Below, piece by piece: positions 41,906 through 50,980 of a stretch of DNA of 64,000 nucleotides. The notes beneath the pieces were generated by a model that was not told the origin of the DNA, made no database searches, and was given only the letters and a program-made list of their open reading frames with translations. The stretch's first letter is position 1. Each line of letters opens with the position of its first letter. A program made the position numbers and the translations under genes. The stretch lies in contig SHWZ01000005.1 of assembly GCA_009693575.1 (NCBI GenBank), positions 1-64,000 on the forward strand, written 5' to 3'. Source of the DNA: Flavobacteriaceae bacterium (GTDB lineage Bacteria; Bacteroidota; Bacteroidia; UKL13-3).

Positions 41906-44251
41906 CTACTCCCCATCAAACTCCACCAACTGGCTGCCGAGTTCCTTTTTCATGTTCACAATTTTTTCGAGGCTTAGTAGCAATGCTGGCAGCAAAATGA
42001 GGTTCATGAACATGCCAATGAACAAGGTGATGGAGGTGAGCAGTCCTAGTGCTTGTGTGCCTCCAAAGGTGCTGAACACAAAGATGACAAAGCCACAAAA
42101 AAGAATGACGGAAGTATAAACAATACTCACCCCGCTTTCGATAATGCTATCTTTCACTGCAGGGCCTATTTTCCAATTGTTCTTCTTCAGGAAGTAGCGG
42201 TATTTGGCCAAGAAATGGATAGTAAAGTCTATACTGATGCCATAGGTGATACTGAAAATGATGATGGTGCTTGGCTTCAAGTTGATGTCGCCAAAGCCCA
42301 TGATGCCAAGTGTGATGATGAGTGGGATGATGTTTGGCACAAGAGAAATCAACACCATACGCCAACTAAAAAACAGGAATGCCATGAGTATACTGTTGAT
42401 GAGGAGTGCCAGTACCATACTGGTTGTGAGGTTGCTGATGAGGTAAGAGTTTCCTTTGAGGAATATCAGGCTTGTTCCTGTTAGTTTTACTTCAAACTTC
42501 TCAAATGGGAATATGCTGTCTGCTCTCGCCTGTATTATTTTGCGTAGCTTCTCGGTTTCCACACTACCTATATCAGCCATTTGCACACTTATCCGAGCAA
42601 CTTTGTAGTTGCTGTCAACGAGCCCCTTCAACATGTTATTCTTCTGTCCTTTCTTTGGTCGCATGAAGGTTTGCAGGGCTATAAATTCATCACTGCTGGG
42701 CAGCACATAGCTTTCAGGGTCGTAGCTGTGAAGAGCTTGACTGCTGAACTTTATCATTTCCAACAGACTCACTGGTTTGCTGAATTGCGGATACTCGGAA
42801 AGCACCTTGCTCAGGTCGTCCATTTTTTGTAGGTTGGGAAGGCTGCGAAAAGCACCTTTCTTTTTTGCTTCTATCTGCACCTCGAATGGCATCACTCCAT
42901 GGAAATGTTTTTCAAAGAATTTTAGGTCGGTAAATACTTTTTCTCGCTTGGGCACATCATCAAGTATGTAGCCAATGTTTTTTACTTTGGTGAAACCCCA
43001 AAAACCCAGCCCCATAAGCACAAACGTAATGACATAGATGGCAGGGCGTTGATTGATAACCATGCGATGACACCATTGTGTAAAGAAGCCAAGTCGTTCG
43101 TTTTTTAGGTGTTTTAGTTGCTTGGGGTTAGGCGGTGGAAGGTAGCTAAATACGATTGGCAAGAAGAGGGCAGAAACCGCATATACAACCATGATATTGA
43201 TACTGGAAATAATCGAGAATTCATCTAACAAGGAACTACCCGTAAAATTGAATACTCCGAAGCCAACAGCCGTGGTAACATTGGTAAGAAACAATGCCAA
43301 TCCGTTTTTACTGGTGACCCGTGTGAGGGCTAAAATTTTGTTGCCGTGTGCTGCATATTCCATATGGTATACGTTCAGCAAATAGATACAGTTTTGTATG
43401 CCAATAATCACAATGAGCGGAGGAACCAATCCTATCAACACAGAAATCTTGTAGCCCAGTAATGCGGTAGTTCCTAACGTGAATATCACACCAAGGATAA
43501 CTACAATGATGGAATAGAACACCGCCACAAACGAGCGGAAGAAAAACCACATAATAAGGCTGGTGATAAATATACTTATGAAGGTGAACGTGAGCAGTTC
43601 GTTTCTGATTTTAACCGCATATACCGTACGTATGTATGGCAGTCCGCTAAAGCATACTTCTTCACCGTGTTTTTTGGCAAATTCGTTGGCCATTTTTTCG
43701 ATATCCCCCACCAAACCAATGCGTTCTTTTGTATCTAACTTTTGCTTGCTCAAGGTCACGCCCATCAGGGTCACATTGGCCGAATCGTTCAACAACAAAC
43801 CTTTGTAAAATCCCAGCCCTGTTATCACAGACTTCATGCTGTCAAGCTCATGCTGGTTTTCCGGTTCACGGTCAAAAAGCGGATTGACAACAAAGCGTTC
43901 CTCGGCTTCGTTGCGGTCTATCTTATACATCTGGGCGATGCTTACCACTTTCTCTACTCCTTCGGTAGCTTGCAACTTTTGCGATAACTCATACCACTCA
44001 TTAAAAAAATCAAGTTGCCACAGTTTTTCGCTTTTAACCCCAAGCACCAGCACCGAACCATCCTCGCCAAACCGCTGCTTGAACGCCATGTAATCCACAT
44101 AGTCGCTATCGTTTTTGGGGATGACCTTGGCAAAATCGTAGCTGAGCCCTATACGTGTGCTTTGCCATATCATTAGCAAGGTGAAAGCAGGCAATGAAAT
44201 GAGCACCCAAAACCGTTGTCGCAGCATAAATCCTGCTATCTTAGACCACAT
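41906..44251 (-). CDS. RND-superfamily (MMPL-type) membrane exporter
   Basis: 781 residues from the ATG at 44251. A longer frame to 44344 is rejected because the -7 box at 44272-44279 falls inside it. Two repeats of one membrane helix, a large periplasmic loop and five or so helices are visible, about 12 helices in all. Each half has an SSD/MMPL-like segment with aliphatic runs (FISIFITSLIMWFFFRSFVAV, LINSILMAFLFFSWRMVLISL) and charged polar residues near GISIDFTIHFLAKYR. The first periplasmic domain starts at LSYDFAKVIPKND. Such proteins export lipids, hopanoids or similar hydrophobic molecules by proton motive force; the substrate is unknown. No adaptor or outer-membrane partner adjoins. 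Confidence 0.85.
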   Translation of the reverse strand: MWSKIAGFMLRQRFWVLISLPAFTLLMIWQSTRIGLSYDFAKVIPKNDSDYVDYMAFKQRFGEDGSVLVLGVKSEKLWQLDFFNEWYELSQKLQATEGVEKVVSIAQMYKIDRNEAEERFVVNPLFDREPENQHELDSMKSVITGLGFYKGLLLNDSANVTLMGVTLSKQKLDTKERIGLVGDIEKMANEFAKKHGEEVCFSGLPYIRTVYAVKIRNELLTFTFISIFITSLIMWFFFRSFVAVFYSIIVVILGVIFTLGTTALLGYKISVLIGLVPPLIVIIGIQNCIYLLNVYHMEYAAHGNKILALTRVTSKNGLALFLTNVTTAVGFGVFNFTGSSLLDEFSIISSINIMVVYAVSALFLPIVFSYLPPPNPKQLKHLKNERLGFFTQWCHRMVINQRPAIYVITFVLMGLGFWGFTKVKNIGYILDDVPKREKVFTDLKFFEKHFHGVMPFEVQIEAKKKGAFRSLPNLQKMDDLSKVLSEYPQFSKPVSLLEMIKFSSQALHSYDPESYVLPSSDEFIALQTFMRPKKGQKNNMLKGLVDSNYKVARISVQMADIGSVETEKLRKIIQARADSIFPFEKFEVKLTGTSLIFLKGNSYLISNLTTSMVLALLINSILMAFLFFSWRMVLISLVPNIIPLIITLGIMGFGDINLKPSTIIIFSITYGISIDFTIHFLAKYRYFLKKNNWKIGPAVKDSIIESGVSIVYTSVILFCGFVIFVFSTFGGTQALGLLTSITLFIGMFMNLILLPALLLSLEKIVNMKKELGSQLVEFDGE

Positions 44252-44271
44252 AAACTTTTTTATTTTGCGGG

Positions 44272-44279
44272 CAAAGGTA
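44272..44279 (-). promoter_or_regulatory. -7 box TACCTTTG upstream of the RND exporter
   Basis: Reads TACCTTTG on minus, ending 20 nt before the ATG at 44251. No good -33 partner. Confidence 0.4.
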
Positions 44280-44463
44280 TGGGGCGGGTGATTCGTTAAT
44301 TTGTTGATTCGTTGGTTGGCAACCGATTGAGTAGTATCGTCCACTTTTGTTTCAAGTTTGATTGCAATAAATCACTAATCCACAGCCCTGTTGATATTAA
44401 CTTATTACATACCAACTTGAGGTCATTATTCAGTAGCTACATTGCAGCCCTAATCATAATTTT

Positions 44464-44934
44464 ATGTGGCAAAAATTTAATGGCGAAAACCTATCGGACA
44501 ACATACTGCTAGAGGTGGAAGACACACTAAAAGCGGAAGAAGCACGAGGGCATAAACTCAAAGTGTGCATTGGAACTGATAGTCAAGTGAAGGGAGCAAT
44601 CATAGAGTTTGCTACAGTGATAGTGTTCGTAAGAGAGCAGCGGGGTGGTTTTATGTTTATACACCATGAGAAAACCCGAAGTGGTATGGGCATCAAAGAA
44701 CGGATGATTACCGAGGTAGCCAAAAGCATTGATGTCGCCTATCAACTTTGCAATCTACTGGATCATTACCATGTTGACTTGGAGGTGCATGCCGACATAA
44801 ATACAAACCCGTATTTCAAGAGCCACTCTGCTCTGAGCGAGGCCATGGGCTATATTCTGAGCATGGGTTTCGTTTTCAAGGCCAAGCCCGATGCTTTTGC
44901 TAGTAGCTATTGTGCTGATAAGGTTGTGCATTGA
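44464..44934 (+). CDS. YkuK-type RNase H-like protein (DUF458)
   Basis: 156 residues. RNase H-like core begins VCIGTDSQVKGAIIEFATVIVF, with a conserved Asp in GTDSQ. HADINTNPYFKSHSALSEAMGY and a GFVFKAKPDAFASS segment are typical of the DUF458/YkuK family. Biochemical role unknown in most species; a nuclease fold does not prove activity. Start ATG at 44464 is supported by conserved MWQKFNGENLS. It is divergent from the RND exporter and about 90 nt before scoA. Confidence 0.8.
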   Translation: MWQKFNGENLSDNILLEVEDTLKAEEARGHKLKVCIGTDSQVKGAIIEFATVIVFVREQRGGFMFIHHEKTRSGMGIKERMITEVAKSIDVAYQLCNLLDHYHVDLEVHADINTNPYFKSHSALSEAMGYILSMGFVFKAKPDAFASSYCADKVVH

Positions 44935-44940
44935 TGGCTT

Positions 44941-44958
44941 TCCCGAAATTGATCGGGG
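44941..44958. repeat. Imperfect TCCCG ... CGGGG palindrome between DUF458 and scoA
   Basis: TCCCGAAATTGATCGGGG: CCCGA and TCGGG arms around AATTGA. Similar in style to the palindromes at 6601, 24772 and 37159. Weak compared with those. Confidence 0.35.
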
Positions 44959-45010
44959 CAGGCTCTATAAGCTTTACATCGCTTACTCAGTTTAACAACT
45001 TTCCCGCCTC

Positions 45011-45018
45011 TATTTTTG
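45011..45018 (+). promoter_or_regulatory. -7 box TATTTTTG, 4 nt before the scoA ATG
   Basis: Perfect TANNTTTG followed by CCCA and then ATG, predicting transcription from about the first base of the start codon. The unrelated minus-strand gene at 32714 shows the same TTTTGCCCA arrangement. Confidence 0.45.
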
Positions 45019-45022
45019 CCCA

Positions 45023-45724
45023 ATGGACAAAAGAATAGCAAACGCTGATGAGGCTGTGAAAGATATACATAATGGAATGACCGTGATGCTTGGTGGTTTT
45101 GGACTTTGTGGTATACCCGAAAACTGCATAACCGCTTTAGTAAAGTCAGGAGTAAAAGGATTGACTTGCATTAGCAACAATGCTGGAGTAGATGATTTCG
45201 GCATTGGCTTGATGCTGCAACAAAGACAAGTGAAGAAAATGATAAGCAGCTATGTGGGGGAAAATGCAGAGTTTGAACGCCAACTGATGAGCGGAGAACT
45301 AGAGGTGGAACTAATACCGCAAGGCACATTGGCCACCCGCTGCTGGATGGGTGGAGCAGGCATCCCCGCATTCTATACACCAGCAGGAGTAGGCACTGAA
45401 GTAGCAGAGGGAAAAGAGCAAAGAAACTTCCATGGCAAAGAATACTTAATGGAGCAATGGTTGCGAGCTGATTTCTCCATAGTGAAGGCTTGGAAAGGTG
45501 ACACTCATGGCAACTTAATATACAAAGAAACGGCAAGAAATTTTAATCCTATGATGGCGATGGCAGGAAAAATAACCATAGCCGAAGTGGAGGAACTATT
45601 GCCAGCGGGTGCACTTGATCCAAACCAAATACACACCCCTGGTATTTTCGTGCACCGAATTTTTCAAGGAAAGAACTACGAAAAACGAATTGAACAAATA
45701 ACCGTACGAAAAAAGGGGCAGTGA
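45023..45724 (+). CDS. scoA: 3-oxoacid CoA-transferase subunit A
   Basis: 233 residues, full length for the A subunit. Conserved motif [16 protein letters not shown] near residue 21, [16 protein letters not shown] near 50, [21 protein letters not shown] near 110, and [20 protein letters not shown] near 167. It pairs with subunit B, which holds the catalytic glutamate, to move CoA from succinyl-CoA to acetoacetate or a similar acid. No subunit B follows; instead a strong terminator begins at its stop codon. So scoB must be elsewhere. The start is predicted to be leaderless. Confidence 0.93.
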   Translation: MDKRIANADEAVKDIHNGMTVMLGGFGLCGIPENCITALVKSGVKGLTCISNNAGVDDFGIGLMLQQRQVKKMISSYVGENAEFERQLMSGELEVELIPQGTLATRCWMGGAGIPAFYTPAGVGTEVAEGKEQRNFHGKEYLMEQWLRADFSIVKAWKGDTHGNLIYKETARNFNPMMAMAGKITIAEVEELLPAGALDPNQIHTPGIFVHRIFQGKNYEKRIEQITVRKKGQ

Positions 45725-45740
45725 AACACCGACCCTTTTT
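45709..45740. terminator. Bidirectional terminator at the scoA stop codon
   Basis: AAAAAGGG at 45710-45717 pairs with CCCTTTTT at 45733-45740, with an inner GTG-AAA-CAC hairpin. The stem includes the scoA stop codon. It has A- and T-tracts in both senses and separates two convergent genes. Confidence 0.85.
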
Positions 45741-45761
45741 AGAAATTTTGAAGCAATAGAA

Positions 45762-46244
45762 TTATTGTTTGGTCATTTCGAGCAGTTTGATGTTTAAGCC
45801 ACCTACTTGGTCGGGACCGGCATCTCTTACCGCAATAGTACTACCACCGTATGTCCATGTTTGCTTGGTAGCTGTATTGGTACTGGCTATCCAAGTTACA
45901 GGGCCTTCTGTTCCGCATGTAGTTGTTACAGATGTCAAATCATTAAGCCAAGTAATGGGTCCAGTTACAATATACGTTTGAGCTGCTGGAGCCGCCAAGT
46001 CAAATTTAACTGTGATGGTGCCAGTAAGAACGTCATCTACTTTGTTCAGAACTACTGTTCCTGAACTGTTATTATTTTCATTCACCGTAATTCTTGTAGA
46101 CGATCCTGTGGGTATCAAATCAGATGAAATTTTGTCAATCTTCCAAGTTCCTACCAGCATTTCTGTCTGTTTTTTAAGGTCGGAAGTACAGCCACTAAGC
46201 AGTAAAACAGTAGCAACGAATAGGGTTAGTGATAATTTTTTCAT
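45762..46244 (-). CDS. Lipocalin-like lipoprotein, function unknown
   Basis: 160 residues from ATG at 46244 (MKKLSLTLFVATVLLLSGC, lipobox LLSGC with Cys19). A longer frame to 46301 is not used because it places residues before the signal. After the lipid Cys the sequence begins with MLVGTWKIDKISSDL, typical of lipocalin-like small beta-barrels (GTWK motif). The rest is Thr-rich and beta-like. It lies 63 nt downstream of cdsA on the same strand and converges on scoA. No specific ligand can be inferred. Confidence 0.7.
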   Translation of the reverse strand: MKKLSLTLFVATVLLLSGCTSDLKKQTEMLVGTWKIDKISSDLIPTGSSTRITVNENNNSSGTVVLNKVDDVLTGTITVKFDLAAPAAQTYIVTGPITWLNDLTSVTTTCGTEGPVTWIASTNTATKQTWTYGGSTIAVRDAGPDQVGGLNIKLLEMTKQ

Positions 46245-46307
46245 TTGGAGTATTTGGGGTTTAGTTGAATCACAAATAACGGGCATTTTGTGCAAAGGCA
46301 AAAAAAA

Positions 46308-46982
46308 TTATCCTACGAGAATCAAAAACAAATAAGCTGCTGGAGCTGTAAAAAACAATGCATCAAACCGGTCGAGAAAACCACCATGACCTGGAAGCAA
46401 AGTGCCGCTGTCCTTCACGCCAGCCAATCGTTTAAGCTTGCTTTCAAAGAGGTCTCCACAAGTGGCGGCAATGCTTATTACAGCTCCGAAAAAAAGATAA
46501 CTTATTTCTATATCTCCAAGTTTCCAATAGCTGTAGAATCCACCCATTGCTACGGCACATAGAAAACCTCCAATTGTTCCTTCCCACGTTTTCTTGGGCG
46601 ATAGCTTTGGTACAAATGGGGTGCGGCCAAGCCATCTGCCTGTGAGGTAAGCGAAGGTGTCGTTGGTCCAGGTAAGCACGAGTACTAGAATAGGCAAATC
46701 GGGAGAAAAGTCACCCTTATAATCAAAACCACCGGAAATAAACCCCAAGTTAAAAAACATCAGTAATGGCAGTGAAGTATAGACCAAACCACCCAAAGCT
46801 TTTAGCCACCTTATCGAGCCTGTTTTGTCAAACACAAATAGCTTGCAAAATTCCCAATAACTAAACCCAAACACAAGTAGGCAAAGTGGCCACAACGACC
46901 ACTCGTGCAGGCTGCACCATAGCATTACTATTACAAATACAAAACCCGTGAGGGCACGCTGAGCAAAATTGTTGAGAACCAT
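46308..46982 (-). CDS. cdsA: Phosphatidate cytidylyltransferase, short form
   Basis: 224 residues, shorter than the usual 260-280. Most of the family signature is present: SPKKTWEGTIGG near residue 128, then GDLFESKLKRLAGVKDSGTL and LPGHGGFLDRFDALFF. Several transmembrane helices are visible (ALTGFVFVIVMLWC, PLCLLVFGFSYWEF). It makes CDP-diacylglycerol from phosphatidate and CTP at the inner membrane. The region between helices 2 and 3 looks compressed relative to typical members. Start ATG at 46982. It lies 36 nt downstream of panC on the same strand. Confidence 0.92.
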   Translation of the reverse strand: MVLNNFAQRALTGFVFVIVMLWCSLHEWSLWPLCLLVFGFSYWEFCKLFVFDKTGSIRWLKALGGLVYTSLPLLMFFNLGFISGGFDYKGDFSPDLPILVLVLTWTNDTFAYLTGRWLGRTPFVPKLSPKKTWEGTIGGFLCAVAMGGFYSYWKLGDIEISYLFFGAVISIAATCGDLFESKLKRLAGVKDSGTLLPGHGGFLDRFDALFFTAPAAYLFLILVG

Positions 46983-47018
46983 TCGGGGGCAAAGGTCTTT
47001 GATTAGTATTATTTTTCG

Positions 47019-47846
47019 TTAGCTTAAAAGTATATTGTCAATCAGCCGAACGCTTGGCAATTTTACGGCCACCAGCAATACCGTTGGCCATTCCCAAGTT
47101 GTTGCAGGCTTCAAATCCGTTGTATCCACTATGGCTGCATACTCCACGACCATACCTGCATTCCCCAACTCTTTTGTAGCCCATTGTCCAAGCATTTCCG
47201 GGCTCAGGGTTTCCTTTTTTATCGTAGCCGTTGAAAGGGTTTTGTATATGTTGGAGGCAGTTTTTCGTTCCTCAGCACTCAGGCGGATATTGCGGGAACT
47301 CATGGCCAGTCCATCATCTTCACGCACAATGTCGCACATCCTGAAACTGATTTTCATGTCAAAATTCCGCATCATCTTGCGAATCACACTGCATTGCTGA
47401 AAGTCCTTTTGCCCAAAGAAAACATGGGTTGGCCGCACAGCATCGAACAATTTTTTTACCACAGTCACCACCCCTTGAAAATGGCCGGGCCGGATTGCTC
47501 CTTCCCACAGGGCATCCAGTCCGCCAAGGTCGGTTTGCAGCAGTTCATCCGTTTTGTAAAGGTCATCATATTCCGGCAAAAACAGGGCATCACAACCCGC
47601 TTGCAACAGCAGTTCGATATCACTCCCAATTGGTCGGGGGTATTTGGCCAAATCAGCCGGGTCGTTGAATTGGGTTGGGTTCACAAAAATGCTGCAAACC
47701 GTCAGCTCGCATTCCCGCTTCGATTGCTCAATCAACGAAATATGCCCACGATGCAATGCTCCCATGGTGGGTACAAAACCAATGCAGACCTTTCCTTGCC
47801 GTGAAATCCAGTTCCTTAAATCACTTTGCTTTTTGAAAATTAACAT
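47019..47846 (-). CDS. panC: Pantothenate synthetase (pantoate-beta-alanine ligase)
   Basis: 275 residues. ATP site FVPTMGALHRGH near residue 24 (HIGH-like), then SIFVNPTQFNDPADLAKYPR near 52, the FFGQKDFQQ segment near 146, and MSSRNIRLSAEER near 183. It joins pantoate and beta-alanine with ATP to make pantothenate, on the way to coenzyme A. panB, panD and panE are not adjacent. It sits in a minus-strand run with era (40 nt upstream) and cdsA (36 nt downstream). Confidence 0.96.
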   Translation of the reverse strand: MLIFKKQSDLRNWISRQGKVCIGFVPTMGALHRGHISLIEQSKRECELTVCSIFVNPTQFNDPADLAKYPRPIGSDIELLLQAGCDALFLPEYDDLYKTDELLQTDLGGLDALWEGAIRPGHFQGVVTVVKKLFDAVRPTHVFFGQKDFQQCSVIRKMMRNFDMKISFRMCDIVREDDGLAMSSRNIRLSAEERKTASNIYKTLSTATIKKETLSPEMLGQWATKELGNAGMVVEYAAIVDTTDLKPATTWEWPTVLLVAVKLPSVRLIDNILLS

Positions 47847-47885
47847 ACGTATGACAATACATTACAACATTTTCATATTACCAAT

Positions 47886-48779
47886 TCACTTATCCATATA
47901 TCCAAACTCCTTCAGCATCCGGTCATTTTCCCGCCAGTTTTCTTTCACTTTCACAAAAGTCTTTAGAAATATTTTCTTGCCAAAAAATTTCTCCATCTCC
48001 AAGCGGGAGGCTGTCCCAAGCCGTTTTAGTCTTTCCCCTCCTTTGCCTATGATGATGGGTTTCTGGCTTTCGCGGATAATGTATATTTCGGCTTCAATAC
48101 GTAGGATTGTTGGCTCATCTTTGAACGATGTAATACCAACTTCCACCGTGTAGGGAACTTCCTCTTGGTATTGCAGCAATATCTTTTCACGGATGATTTC
48201 GGCAGCTATAAACCGTTCGGATTTATCAGTCAGTTGTTCCTTGTCAAAATAGGCGGGGCCTTCTGGCAGAAGCGATTTTACCAAGTCAAGCAAGGCCGTG
48301 ATATTGAACTTTGACAACACCGAAAGTGGCACCACATAGTTAGCTCCCAAGCTGGCTTTAATTATATCAAGCATCTCTTGGGTCTGCTCTTGGGTCAGTT
48401 GGTCCACTTTGTTCAGCACCACGATGGTGGGCACTTTGCTGGCAAATACCTTCTCTGAATATTCATCAGGTTCCCAGGGTGCAACCGCATCTATCATATA
48501 TACAAATACGTCAGCATCTTCGTAACTTTCTTTTACAAAGTTCATCATCTTTTCGTGTAGCTTATGCGATGGTACAATTGTACCGGGAGTATCCGAAAAC
48601 ACTATCTGAAAATCGTCGCCACTCAATATCCCTTTGATGCGGTGTCGTGTCGTTTGGGCCTTGTGTGTGATGATGCTTATACGTTCACCAAGCAAGGCAT
48701 TTATCAACGAAGATTTTCCAGCATTGGGCTTACCAATGATAGATACATAACCTGAACGATGGGTGATAGTTGTTTCCAT
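47886..48779 (-). CDS. era: GTPase Era
   Basis: 297 residues, full length. G1 GKPNAGKSS near residue 16, G2 with AQTTRHRIKG, G3 DTPG near 63, G4 NKVDQL near 127. The C-terminal KH domain carries PIIIGKGGERLKRLGTASR near 244. Era binds 16S rRNA and assists small-subunit assembly. It is 2 nt downstream of the beta-CASP nuclease gene, an RNA-processing pairing that makes sense. Confidence 0.97.
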   Translation of the reverse strand: METTITHRSGYVSIIGKPNAGKSSLINALLGERISIITHKAQTTRHRIKGILSGDDFQIVFSDTPGTIVPSHKLHEKMMNFVKESYEDADVFVYMIDAVAPWEPDEYSEKVFASKVPTIVVLNKVDQLTQEQTQEMLDIIKASLGANYVVPLSVLSKFNITALLDLVKSLLPEGPAYFDKEQLTDKSERFIAAEIIREKILLQYQEEVPYTVEVGITSFKDEPTILRIEAEIYIIRESQKPIIIGKGGERLKRLGTASRLEMEKFFGKKIFLKTFVKVKENWRENDRMLKEFGYMDK

Positions 48780-48781
48780 GT

Positions 48782-50164
48782 TTATAGTATAAATTCATCT
48801 CCTGCTTCGGGCAGCCACACTTCGGGCAGTCCTCCTTCTTCGAGCTTTTGTTGCAGCGTTTCCATGTTCAATCCTTCGCCGTGCACCAAGAATGTTTTGC
48901 CTGCATTTGCCTGCAATATATCGTATGTCAGTTGTTCTCCATCAGCATGACTGCTGAATGCATCGGTTGAAGCAACGGTAGCGTACACCGGCAGCTCCCT
49001 GTTTTTTATGCGAATAGTTTGCATCCCTTGCAAAAGGCGATGGCCGAGAGTTCCTTCGGCACAATAGCCTGCAATGAGTATAGTTGAGTAGGGGTTGGAT
49101 ATATTGTTGGCCACATGCTGCTGTATGCGTCCACCCTCCACCATACCGGCTGCACTTACAATAATGCAAGGGTCGAAATAGCTATCGAGTTCTTTGCTGT
49201 GTTCGGCATCTTCCACCAGTTGCAGGTTTTCCCAGTGGAACAAATCTCCATGCGATTTCAGAAATTCCCTTGCCTCATCGTTAAGTAAGTGTATATTCTT
49301 TTCGTAAATGTCAATGCCTTTGATGGCCAATGGGCTATCTACAAAAACCTTTATGGGTGGGAGTTTGCCTTGTTCGTGTAGCTTTTTCAGGCAAAACAAA
49401 ATGGCTTGTGTACGCCCAACAGAGAATGCTGGGATAATTAACCTTCCGTTCTTTTGCACACAACAGCTTTCTACAAACTGCATCAGTTCTTCAGCAGGGT
49501 CTATTCCCTTTCGGTGATTGCGGTTTCCATAGGTGCTTTCGCTAATCAGTGCATCGCATTTCTGTATAGGTTCGGCATCAGGGGTTAGGGGTGAATTATT
49601 TCGGCCACGGTCACCAGTAAAATATAGTGTTTTGAGTTTTCCTTTGTCTTCAATTTTTAGCAAAACAGCAGCAGCACCCAACAGATGCCCGGCTCCGCAG
49701 AACTCCATTTCCACATGTTCGTGCAGTCGAAATGGTTTGTGAAAGTCAAGGGTCACAAACTGCTCCATGCTTTCATTCACGTTGCTTGTGGTATATAAAG
49801 GTTTGGGCGATTTTACCTTGCCCTTTTTGCCTTTTTTATATTCATAGCTTTGTATCTTAGCCGAATCGAGCAGCAATTGCCGACTTAGTTGCAATGTAGG
49901 CGGGGTGCATAGTATCTGCCCCCTGAACCCTTGTCGCACAAGGTTGGGTATATTTCCAGAATGGTCGATGTGTGCATGAGAAAGGATAACGCAGCCGATA
50001 GAAGTTGGTTCAAATGGAAATGAAACTTGTGGAGCATAATGAAAATTACGTTTCTGTTCATAATCCAGTCCACAATCCAGCAAAATGCGGTAGCCATCAT
50101 GCAACTCTATTAAGTGCATACTGCCAGTTACCTGCCTGGCTGCTCCCCAGAATATCAGTTTCAC
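48782..50164 (-). CDS. MBL-fold beta-CASP RNA-processing nuclease
   Basis: 460 residues. Start GTG at 50164, overlapping the TGA of the upstream gene (GTGA). The metallo-beta-lactamase motifs are SHAHIDHSGNIP near 60 (HxHxDH), the Asp in YFTGDRGRNNSPL, and the C-terminal SSHADGEQL of the RMMBL region. The beta-CASP segment (SESTYGNRNHR, VDSPLAIKG, VSAAGMVEGGRI) lies between. Family members are zinc ribonucleases related to CPSF73. It directly precedes era, so the two are probably co-transcribed. Confidence 0.88.
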   Translation of the reverse strand: MKLIFWGAARQVTGSMHLIELHDGYRILLDCGLDYEQKRNFHYAPQVSFPFEPTSIGCVILSHAHIDHSGNIPNLVRQGFRGQILCTPPTLQLSRQLLLDSAKIQSYEYKKGKKGKVKSPKPLYTTSNVNESMEQFVTLDFHKPFRLHEHVEMEFCGAGHLLGAAAVLLKIEDKGKLKTLYFTGDRGRNNSPLTPDAEPIQKCDALISESTYGNRNHRKGIDPAEELMQFVESCCVQKNGRLIIPAFSVGRTQAILFCLKKLHEQGKLPPIKVFVDSPLAIKGIDIYEKNIHLLNDEAREFLKSHGDLFHWENLQLVEDAEHSKELDSYFDPCIIVSAAGMVEGGRIQQHVANNISNPYSTILIAGYCAEGTLGHRLLQGMQTIRIKNRELPVYATVASTDAFSSHADGEQLTYDILQANAGKTFLVHGEGLNMETLQQKLEEGGLPEVWLPEAGDEFIL

Positions 50165-50976
50165 TCTTTGATAAATTTATAGTTTTTGCCTCCCCACGAT
50201 ACAATATACAAACCTGCCTTCAAGCTAGAAATATCCACTTGCCCATTTGCAATAGTAAACGATTTACTTTTCCCATCCAACCCAACAATAGTAACCCTTT
50301 CTAAACTTGATGGGACAAGCAGAAAGTCGTTCGCAGGATTGGGGTAAACCATCGTTCCCTTCTTATCCCATTCCAATATATCAAGGGTTTTGTTGCTAAA
50401 TGAGAATGCATCCAGCCACAACGATTCTCCATTTTTAGGAACAGCCGTAGTCGGAAAAGAAACTGTCAACGAACACCGTTGTGCTGTTTGATTAATGATA
50501 TAATTTATTGGCAGGCTCCACTCCGTCCACGAGTTGGCTGCTCCAAGCTGGGTGCTGCTGCTGGCAGACATGACCCAGTTGCCATTGCTGTCCTTCACCA
50601 AGAATTCTAGGCTGATATTGAAAGACGATCCTGTGAGTTTGTAGAAGCCTTTTAACTCGGTTGGTTTTCCTTTAAAATTGAAAGGAAGTATGAGAGTTTC
50701 CCCTACGGTAAAGCCACTAGAATCACGAGCTGAGGTGATCATCAAACTATATGTTCCATTTTTTGAATCGTTGCTGCGTTGTATTCTTGGGGTATCGCCA
50801 TTAGCCAACAGTTTTGCAGCATACTCCAAATTCCAATTTTTTGGTTTGATATATTTTCCAGTGTCAATATTTTCCCATTCCTCAAAACTAAAATTGGGTA
50901 TAAAAGTCTGGGCATTGCTATCCCAAACAAACACTTGAAAACCCAGCAAAATGAAGCATAGCCTTGAATACAACAA
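50161..50976 (-). CDS. T9SS-targeted protein, PCMD-like
   Basis: 271 residues. Start is TTG at 50976; signal peptide LCFILLGFQVFVWDSNAQ. The N-terminal FIPNFSFEEWE and PKNWNLEY resemble the start of the Bacteroidota PCMD (putative carbohydrate metabolism) domain, a jelly-roll of about 170 residues. The C-terminus, TMVYPNPANDFLLVPSSLE and GLYIVSWGGKNYKFIKE, is a T9SS type A sorting domain. Its stop overlaps the next gene, and it starts 4 nt after nuoG, so it may be read as part of the nuo transcript, which is unexpected for a surface protein. Confidence 0.75.
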   Translation of the reverse strand: MLYSRLCFILLGFQVFVWDSNAQTFIPNFSFEEWENIDTGKYIKPKNWNLEYAAKLLANGDTPRIQRSNDSKNGTYSLMITSARDSSGFTVGETLILPFNFKGKPTELKGFYKLTGSSFNISLEFLVKDSNGNWVMSASSSTQLGAANSWTEWSLPINYIINQTAQRCSLTVSFPTTAVPKNGESLWLDAFSFSNKTLDILEWDKKGTMVYPNPANDFLLVPSSLERVTIVGLDGKSKSFTIANGQVDISSLKAGLYIVSWGGKNYKFIKE

Positions 50977-50980
50977 TAAA

